Shown here piece after piece: positions 22,477 to 28,620 of a stretch of DNA of 31,310 nucleotides (the first letter of the stretch is position 1; every line of letters begins with the position of its first letter). Both the position numbers and the translations under genes were made by a program. The DNA is from JABDDM01 sp038240295 (lineage in GTDB: Bacteria; Bacteroidota; Ignavibacteria; Palsa-1295). The notes beneath the pieces are model-generated. The model was not told the DNA's origin, ran no database searches, and was given only the letters and a program-made list of their open reading frames with translations. Where the stretch lies: positions 1 to 31,310 of the forward strand of contig JBBSDW010000018.1 of assembly GCA_038240295.1 (NCBI GenBank), given 5' to 3'.

Positions 22477-24006
22477 ATGCAGTTTTTAAGAGAAATCAGC
22501 CAAATCATTACCAATACACCTCGCCAGAGAGAAGATATTTTCGTCGATCGGGCCATCGGAAGGCCCCGCGACGAGGTCGCAAAGCTTTACGAAGGTGTTC
22601 GTTCTGGCGGCTATTTGACGGATCAATCGGCGATTCAGGATATCTATGGCGATCTTCAAAAACAGGCAACCTACGCGGTACTCAAATCGCGCCTGCGAAC
22701 GCGGCTGCTCAATTCCCTTTTTGTGCTCGATCCAAAGCCGCCGCGCTACTCTGAAAGCACCCGTGCGTTCTACCAGTGCCACAAAGGGCTCTTCTGGGCA
22801 AGCGTCCTCTTGCGCTTCGGTGCGCGCGGTGTAGCCATCCAGATCGCCGAGCGAACCCTCGAACAAGCGACTGCCTACCAGTTCACAAGCGTTGCGCTCG
22901 AACTTTTGTTCTTTCTCAGGGGACACTATAGCTTGCTAGGCAATTACGGCAAGTTCGAGGAGTTCAACACCCGGCTTAAACAGACGCTTCAAATTCTCGA
23001 AGCCGAATTCCTGAGTCGCGAATATCTCGAGCGCGTGACGATCAAATTCGCGACGATAGAGGCCGAACAACCGGAGATCGCTTCGCTCGCCCGCACCTAT
23101 AGCGATGCGCTTGATCCGCTCAGAAAGAGCTACGACAACTTCAGCATCAATCTCAATTTCTACCGGTTGCGCGCTCTGAGTCTGCAGATCGCACAGGAAT
23201 ACAAACCGGCGATCGCGATCTGTGAAGAAGCTTCGACCTATTTGCTCGGGCATCCCAAGCTCGCACTTGGCGCAAATTTAGGAGAATTTGCGCTACAGAA
23301 GCTTTCGTGCCTCTTGCATCTTCGCGATTACGAACGGGGCAAAGCAACCGCCGAAGAATGCGCCAGACACTTCCCTACCGGCAGCAACAACTGGTTCACC
23401 TACATGGAATACTTCTTCCTGCTTTCGATGCATACGGAGCATTTTGAAGAAGCACAGCGGATATACGCTTCCGCGACCACCCATGCCCGCTTTGCAGGAC
23501 TGACCGAAACACGCAAAGAGAAATGGAAGATCTTCGAGCTGTATTTGCAGTATGTCATCCAAAGCATGAATCCGGAGCCAACCGCAAAGGCGATTGGCCG
23601 GTCGGCTCGCACCTTCGATCGCAAGCGTGTACTGCGCACGGTGCCGACCTATTCCCGAGATAAGTATGGCTACAACATCGCGTTGCTCGTCATGCATATT
23701 TTGTATCTGCTCGACCAAAATGATTTCGGCGAGATCATCAACCGAATGGAGGCACTCAAGGCATACCGCAGCCGCTATCTGACGATGAAGAAGAACCGGA
23801 GGAGCGCACTTTTTTTTAAGCTGCTGCTGGTGATGGAAGCAAACTCTTTCGACTACAAACGGACGAAACAAAAAGGCGAAAAATATTACCAACAGTTACT
23901 CGTGACCGCTCCCGGCTCCGAAGAATTCAGCGAAACGCTGCAAGTGCTGCCCTTCGATTGGCTCTGGCTGCACGTGCTCGAAAAGCTTAAAGGAGTGAGG
24001 GTTTAA
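22477..24006 (+). CDS. Large cytoplasmic helical-repeat (TPR-like) protein of unknown function
   Basis: 509 residues, almost entirely helical, with no signal peptide, membrane helix or recognised catalytic motif. The N-terminus is MQFLREISQIITNTPRQREDIF, followed by LYEGVRSGGYLTDQSAIQDIYGD. Paired helices with alternating aromatic, Leu and Ala positions then repeat (CHKGLFWASVLLRFGARGVAIQIAE, ALELLFFLRGHYSLLGNY, YKPAIAICEEASTYLLGHP, MEYFFLLSMHTEHFEEAQRIYA), a solenoid pattern like TPR. The C-terminal part includes YGYNIALLVMHILYLLDQND near 395-415. TPR-like solenoids bind peptides or proteins. The gene has a good promoter, diverges from the 71-residue gene, and converges with the M16 peptidase gene. 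No family name can be assigned with confidence. Confidence 0.8.
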   Translation: MQFLREISQIITNTPRQREDIFVDRAIGRPRDEVAKLYEGVRSGGYLTDQSAIQDIYGDLQKQATYAVLKSRLRTRLLNSLFVLDPKPPRYSESTRAFYQCHKGLFWASVLLRFGARGVAIQIAERTLEQATAYQFTSVALELLFFLRGHYSLLGNYGKFEEFNTRLKQTLQILEAEFLSREYLERVTIKFATIEAEQPEIASLARTYSDALDPLRKSYDNFSINLNFYRLRALSLQIAQEYKPAIAICEEASTYLLGHPKLALGANLGEFALQKLSCLLHLRDYERGKATAEECARHFPTGSNNWFTYMEYFFLLSMHTEHFEEAQRIYASATTHARFAGLTETRKEKWKIFELYLQYVIQSMNPEPTAKAIGRSARTFDRKRVLRTVPTYSRDKYGYNIALLVMHILYLLDQNDFGEIINRMEALKAYRSRYLTMKKNRRSALFFKLLLVMEANSFDYKRTKQKGEKYYQQLLVTAPGSEEFSETLQVLPFDWLWLHVLEKLKGVRV

Positions 24007-24031
24007 CTCTGCTTACGTGCGCGAATCGGTA

Positions 24032-24048
24032 GAGTGCAGAACGCACTC
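24032..24048. other. Small perfect hairpin between converging genes
   Basis: GAGTGC (24032-24037) and GCACTC (24043-24048) pair around AGAAC. No T tract follows on either strand, so terminator function is doubtful. Confidence 0.3.
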
Positions 24049-24076
24049 CTCAGATAGCCGCTTAGCCTCCTAAAGT

Positions 24077-26887
24077 TTACGATTTCTTTTCTGGAAATAG
24101 CTCCACCGTCACTTTGTTCGGGCTGCTGAGATATTTTTTAGCCGAAGCTTGAATTGCCGCTGGAGTGAGTGCATCGATCATCGCCTTGCGCTGCATAACC
24201 TGCTGCGGATCTTCGCCCATGTCGTAATACGTCGTAAGCACGGTCATCCAAAAACTATTTTCTTTGAACTGCGTTTGGAGTTCGCTTTTCTGGATCTCCT
24301 GCACCTTGCGGATGTAAACTTCGTCGAACGGCTTCATCATTGCCGTGTCGAGTTGATTCTTGACTTCTGCGACCAACTCATCAACGCGTGCTGGATCGCA
24401 GCCAAAGCGAACGGTGATCGCATAGCGCGAACTCGGATACCGCGTTGGCGCGGCACTCACGCCTACACCATAAACGCCGCTCTTATCTTCACGAAGATCC
24501 TCACGCAATTTGATATTCAGCACTTCAGCCAGTTCCTGTATATCGAAGCGATGTTGCAATGACCAGTCGAATGATCCCGTGATCGCGATATTGACCGAGC
24601 TTTTCGGTTCGACGCCTTTATAGACATGTTTTTCGATGACTCCCTGAGGAGGCGCGATGTGCTCATTTGCCCATGTGGTGTGAACGCCCGACGAGGGCAG
24701 ACTTGCGAGATATTGCTCGACGAAGTGCCGTACTTTTTTCAGATCGAGGTTCCCAACAAGAAAAAAAGTAAACGCGCCTGCATCGCTATAAGCCTGTTTG
24801 TAGATCGAAAAAGCTGTGGATGGATCGATCTCATCAAGCGTCCGGAGCGTCAGCGCTTTGCGGCGAACGCTATAGTTATTCATAACAGCATTCAGCGTAT
24901 CTTGAAATGCCGTAGCAGGATTGCGATCGCGATTTTGAACAAATGTGCGAACACGGGCAAGCAGCGATGTTACGGCGGTTGAATCGAGTCGTGGCTGCGT
25001 GAAATGAAGATAGGTAAGTTGAAAAAGCGTTTCAAGGTCCTTGTCGGTCGAATTGCCGCGCAGCCCCTCGCCGAGTGTGCTCATCCACATGCCGAGGTTG
25101 ACGGTTTTACCCGCGAGCATTTTCCCGAGCGTTATCTGATCAAATTTGCTAACTCCCGACTCACCAACGAGACTGGTTGCGAACTCTCCTGAAGTCAACT
25201 CGGCATCGGGAACAACCGAAAGTCCTCCTGGCGCCTCTGCCGAGAAGAGTATTTCATCTGCTTTGAATTTTGTGGGTTTGAGTATGACGGTGGCGCCATT
25301 GGATAATTTCCACTCGATCGACCCAACGCCCGTCAATTCTTTTTCTGAGACGATCTTGCCGGGTTTTGGAAGGGTCGACATGAGTTCTTCCGTAGAAGCG
25401 GTATCAACAAAAGCAGCGAGCTTCTCACGTTGAACCTTCGTGTTTATATCGAGCAACTCCTGCGGGTTAGGCAAAACACCCGCTTCATTTTCCGGAGCGG
25501 CGAGCGCCATCGACATGCTCCCCGCTTCGAGCCGGTCATGCACGTGCATGTTGATCTCATCAAGCGTGATCGAAGGGATAAACTGTTGGGCGAGCTGGTG
25601 CTCGATGGCGATCCCCGGTATCGGCTCATCGTGCAGAAAATTTCGCACATATTCACTCACGAGGGCATTAGAGTTGGTTTTTTCTCGCTCGGCGAATTGA
25701 TTTTCCGAACTCGTCAATAACTCCTTTTTCGCACGATCGAGCTCCGATGGTGTAAAGCCATATTCCTTGATGCGATAGACCTCGCGAAGCGCTGCGCGAA
25801 TGCCCTGTGTGAGTGAATCGGGTTTCAGAATTGCGTCTACGTCGTAGGCATGCGTACGACCAAGTCCCGGTGCTTCGTTCGACGTGAGCGAGACATAAGG
25901 AGGATTCGTACGCCTCACGATCTCCGACATTCGCGCATTGAACATTGCATCGCACAAGATGTGCATCAAATCACGACGATAATCATTCGAAGTGATCGTA
26001 GGTATTTCCGGGGTCAGCAACTCAAGTTCGAACCTTGCGTACGGCAATTCCTTATCGGTCTGCACCGAAACGTACGGGTCGGCGTGCGACGGAACGTCGT
26101 AATGAACGCGCGGCCGTTCAACGGCAGGATTCGGGATCGCTCCGAACAGAGCCTTGACCTCTGCAAGCATCTTTTGCTTATCGATGTCGCCAACGATCAC
26201 GATCGCCATCAGATCTGGTCGATACCAATCGCGATAAAAACTTCTCAGCGTCTCGTAATGCGCAGTGTCGATAACAGGTTTTTTACCGATCGTAATGCGG
26301 TCGGCGTACCTCGATCCCTTTAAGAGGATCGGCAACTCCTTCGACTCGATTCGTTCATTGGCGCCAAGGCCCAAACGCCACTCCTCGCCGACGACGCCCC
26401 GTTCTTTATCGATCTCAATCGAATCGAACGTGACATCGTGCGCCCATTCGCTGAGTATCTCAATTCCTTTGTGGAGTACGTTACCTTTATTGGTTGGCAA
26501 CTCGAGCATATATACCGTCTCGTCGAACGAGGTATATGCATTCAGATGCGCACCAAAGCGAATTCCGTTCGATTCGAGGAAGCTTACCAAATCATTCTTT
26601 GGATATTTCTTTGTCCCATTGAAGGCCATGTGCTCCGTTAAGTGCGCGAGGCCTTGTTGATCGTCATTCTCAAGAATGGAGCCTGCCTTGACTGCGAGCC
26701 TTACCGATACGCGCTCCTCCGGCTTTTCATTATGCCGTATATAGTAGTGCATTCCGTTGGGCAGCACCCCCGTCAATACTTCCGGATCGACAGGGAGAGG
26801 AGCGCTTGGTGCGATATTTTGCGCGAAGCTATTGCTCCAGAGGACAAGGACTGACGCGAAAAGAAAAAATATGGAGGTGGGTTTCAT
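24077..26887 (-). CDS. M16-family zinc peptidase (PqqL-like), two-domain, secreted
   Basis: 936 residues, the normal length for the long M16B/PqqL-type enzymes. The signal peptide ends at SFAQN. The inverted zinc motif HLTEH is at 82-86, within GLAHLTEHMAFNGT, and the distal Glu lies in the helix ERGVVGEEWRLGLGANER about 75 residues later. The following domain (KMLAEVKALFGAIPNP) and a second, inactive M16 half (IEWKLSNGATVILKPTKFK, VGNLDLKKVRHFVEQYLASLP, EVKNQLDTAMMKPFDEVYIRKVQ) complete a clamshell fold. Such enzymes degrade peptides in the periplasm. The gene starts 24 bases after the stop of a lipoprotein gene on the same strand, so the two and the GlsB gene probably form one operon. Confidence 0.93.
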   Translation of the reverse strand: MKPTSIFFLFASVLVLWSNSFAQNIAPSAPLPVDPEVLTGVLPNGMHYYIRHNEKPEERVSVRLAVKAGSILENDDQQGLAHLTEHMAFNGTKKYPKNDLVSFLESNGIRFGAHLNAYTSFDETVYMLELPTNKGNVLHKGIEILSEWAHDVTFDSIEIDKERGVVGEEWRLGLGANERIESKELPILLKGSRYADRITIGKKPVIDTAHYETLRSFYRDWYRPDLMAIVIVGDIDKQKMLAEVKALFGAIPNPAVERPRVHYDVPSHADPYVSVQTDKELPYARFELELLTPEIPTITSNDYRRDLMHILCDAMFNARMSEIVRRTNPPYVSLTSNEAPGLGRTHAYDVDAILKPDSLTQGIRAALREVYRIKEYGFTPSELDRAKKELLTSSENQFAEREKTNSNALVSEYVRNFLHDEPIPGIAIEHQLAQQFIPSITLDEINMHVHDRLEAGSMSMALAAPENEAGVLPNPQELLDINTKVQREKLAAFVDTASTEELMSTLPKPGKIVSEKELTGVGSIEWKLSNGATVILKPTKFKADEILFSAEAPGGLSVVPDAELTSGEFATSLVGESGVSKFDQITLGKMLAGKTVNLGMWMSTLGEGLRGNSTDKDLETLFQLTYLHFTQPRLDSTAVTSLLARVRTFVQNRDRNPATAFQDTLNAVMNNYSVRRKALTLRTLDEIDPSTAFSIYKQAYSDAGAFTFFLVGNLDLKKVRHFVEQYLASLPSSGVHTTWANEHIAPPQGVIEKHVYKGVEPKSSVNIAITGSFDWSLQHRFDIQELAEVLNIKLREDLREDKSGVYGVGVSAAPTRYPSSRYAITVRFGCDPARVDELVAEVKNQLDTAMMKPFDEVYIRKVQEIQKSELQTQFKENSFWMTVLTTYYDMGEDPQQVMQRKAMIDALTPAAIQASAKKYLSSPNKVTVELFPEKKS

Positions 26888-26911
26888 TTTCGGTGTTGAT
26901 AATTCGTTGCG

Positions 26912-27586
26912 TTAGTTCGTTGGCTGGGTGCCTGGCGCCGGGCGCTCCTGGATCTTGATCGAAGGCGGAATACGAAAGGCCGCATGATCGGCCGGTGTGG
27001 TTGTATCGACCATATCTGCTGTCATGATCACCGTATCGCCAGCCGGCATGGTGATTCGCTTGAGCAGGATTCCGTTCCAGATCGAAAGCTTGATCGGTGC
27101 TTCGTTTACTGCCCAGACGTTGGAGCGCAGCCCCATCACGGTATCCTGACCGATCAAATGAGCTCGCCGTTCCAGATAAATCTTTGCTGCTGCGTCGGCC
27201 GTGGGCGTTTCGGCCGCGCTCAAATGGAACAAGCTGTCTAGTTCGGCATCTTTGAAATGTACACCTGCATTTCGGTCCAACTGACATGTGTAGACATCTG
27301 CCCCAAGGGTAAGATTGAGCGTCGCACTTTTGCGAAGACCTTGGTCTTCAATATGCTCCCAATTCGCGATCTTCGCTTCGCGAGTGCCATATTGATCGAA
27401 GTAGAGATCTTCATAGCCTCTTCCGAGCCCGGAATACAGATAGTGGACGTGACCATGCTCGACAGGATAGCGATGAAAGTCGCCCAGTCGTGCAACAGTG
27501 GGTGTTTCTTGCTTGCACCCCATACTCAAAAGTGCTGTGGTCGCCGTAACCATGACAAAAAGCGAAAGGTGAGAAGGTGTGCTCAT
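26912..27586 (-). CDS. Lipoprotein of unknown function
   Basis: 224 residues from ATG 27586. The signal peptide ends in a lipobox-like LLSMGC (Cys24). The mature protein reads as a beta-rich domain, with ARLGDFHRYPVEHGHVHYLYSG, ADVYTCQLDRN, and a C-terminal part (NVWAVNEAPIKLSIWNGILLKRITMPAGDTVIMTADMV) that resembles the outer-membrane lipoprotein LolA/DUF4412-like pattern, in which a substrate's effect on modifying a bound lipid is unknown. The resemblance is weak. A longer frame exists upstream, but it lies over the GlsB gene. The start overlaps the GlsB stop by 4 bases (ATGA), suggesting coupling. It precedes the M16 peptidase gene by 24 bases. Confidence 0.75.
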   Translation of the reverse strand: MSTPSHLSLFVMVTATTALLSMGCKQETPTVARLGDFHRYPVEHGHVHYLYSGLGRGYEDLYFDQYGTREAKIANWEHIEDQGLRKSATLNLTLGADVYTCQLDRNAGVHFKDAELDSLFHLSAAETPTADAAAKIYLERRAHLIGQDTVMGLRSNVWAVNEAPIKLSIWNGILLKRITMPAGDTVIMTADMVDTTTPADHAAFRIPPSIKIQERPAPGTQPTN

Positions 27587-27831
27587 TTTTTCCCGATGAT
27601 GGCGCGATAAAGGAATAGTAAGATCATTGCACCGACGACAGACATCAGGAATCCGACCGGTTCGCCAGGATGATAGAATCCGAGTGCGCGACCTACAAAC
27701 CAGCCGATGACCGATCCGATCAAGCCAATGATCATCGTAACGATGCATCCACCGGGTCCTTTGCCCGGCATGATAAACTTTGCAACAGCACCGACCGCAA
27801 GGCCGATGAGCGCCATCCACAGATACTCCAT
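27583..27831 (-). CDS. GlsB/YeaQ/YmgE-family stress-response membrane protein
   Basis: 82 residues, three hydrophobic helices with the family's glycine-rich motifs: LIGLAVGAVAKFIMPGKGPGG, then MIIGLIGSVIGWFVGRALG and FLMSVVGAMILLFLYRAI. Members are small inner-membrane proteins linked to stress responses, also annotated as transglycosylase-associated; the biochemical role is unknown. The start ATG is at 27831. It is the first gene of a probable three-gene operon with the lipoprotein and the M16 peptidase. Confidence 0.9.
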   Translation of the reverse strand: MEYLWMALIGLAVGAVAKFIMPGKGPGGCIVTMIIGLIGSVIGWFVGRALGFYHPGEPVGFLMSVVGAMILLFLYRAIIGKK

Positions 27832-27906
27832 ATTATGCTAATCTTGAATTGGTGAGATGCGGTTGGTTAACACGAGTTGACGCAAAAAGAAATTCCGCAT
27901 TTATTT

Positions 27907-28620
27907 TCAGGGATTGCCCGAAGGCTTGCGCGCAGCATCCTCGAGCATCCCAAGATGTGCAAGGCTATCGCGATAGGCGTTATAGCGCGAAGTCAGGTCA
28001 AGATCCCGGAAGCGCAACGTATTTGCAGAGCTGTCGAAGATCACATTTCCACGAGCACTATCGATCAGCGAAAGCAAATTGACGACAACTTCATTGGAAG
28101 CTGTTGAAAGAGAATCATACGCCTGCCGCCACTGTGGTCCCAACAACTGCGGCCGGAGCAGATACTCGCGAAGAGCCGCCCGGCCTGAAGTGTCCGATAG
28201 ATGCCGGAGAAGGGTATCGACGGATCTCTTGCAACCGGCAAGAAGCTCCCGTTCACTTTGATCAAGCGAGTCGCTGCTTAGAACGGCCTGCTCGAATTTT
28301 GCGACCAACGCATGTCGAACTGTGTCGTTGAGCGAGGCGGCAGAAGCTATTACTGCAACAGAGCTTGCGAGCATCTCTTCCATCGCAGAACGAGCGTGCT
28401 CGATTTCAGAGGCGGAGCGATAGTATCTGAGTAGTGAATCGTAAGCCAGCGAGTGTTTGATGCTGTTTGCCGCTATCTGCTTCGGCGCCTCGATTGCAGC
28501 GCTGTCAGAAGCTGCTCGCAGCTCCGCCGGTGAGTATCCGTCCTTTGCGCATCCAATAAATACGACCGCAAAGAGCAATAGGGCCGCACCAAGCTGAACG
28601 CCTCGAAGGTTCGGTTTCAT
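27907..28620 (-). CDS. Helical lipoprotein of unknown function
   Basis: 237 residues. The signal peptide ends in a lipobox (VFIGC, Cys24). The mature protein is predicted helical throughout: PAELRAASDSAAIEA, LLRYYRSASEIEHARSAMEEML, VRHALVAKFEQAVLSS, ERELLAGCKRSVDTLLRHL and VNLLSLIDSAR. No family was recognised. The ATG at 28620 overlaps the stop of the upstream flavoprotein gene by 4 bases, so the two are probably translationally coupled. The GlsB gene follows after 75 bases. Confidence 0.75.
   Translation of the reverse strand: MKPNLRGVQLGAALLLFAVVFIGCAKDGYSPAELRAASDSAAIEAPKQIAANSIKHSLAYDSLLRYYRSASEIEHARSAMEEMLASSVAVIASAASLNDTVRHALVAKFEQAVLSSDSLDQSERELLAGCKRSVDTLLRHLSDTSGRAALREYLLRPQLLGPQWRQAYDSLSTASNEVVVNLLSLIDSARGNVIFDSSANTLRFRDLDLTSRYNAYRDSLAHLGMLEDAARKPSGNP

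Noticed and set aside
22311..22556. 81-codon minus-strand frame over the divergent promoter region
   Set aside because: It overlaps the start of the helical-repeat gene and its promoter, and has no ribosome site.
23293..23892. 199-codon frame antisense to the helical-repeat gene
   Set aside because: It is fully inside the 509-residue frame, which has a promoter and regular helical pattern.
27587..27820. N-terminal extension of the lipoprotein frame to 302 codons
   Set aside because: The extension covers the GlsB gene in another frame; the internal ATG 27586 gives a signal peptide with lipobox.
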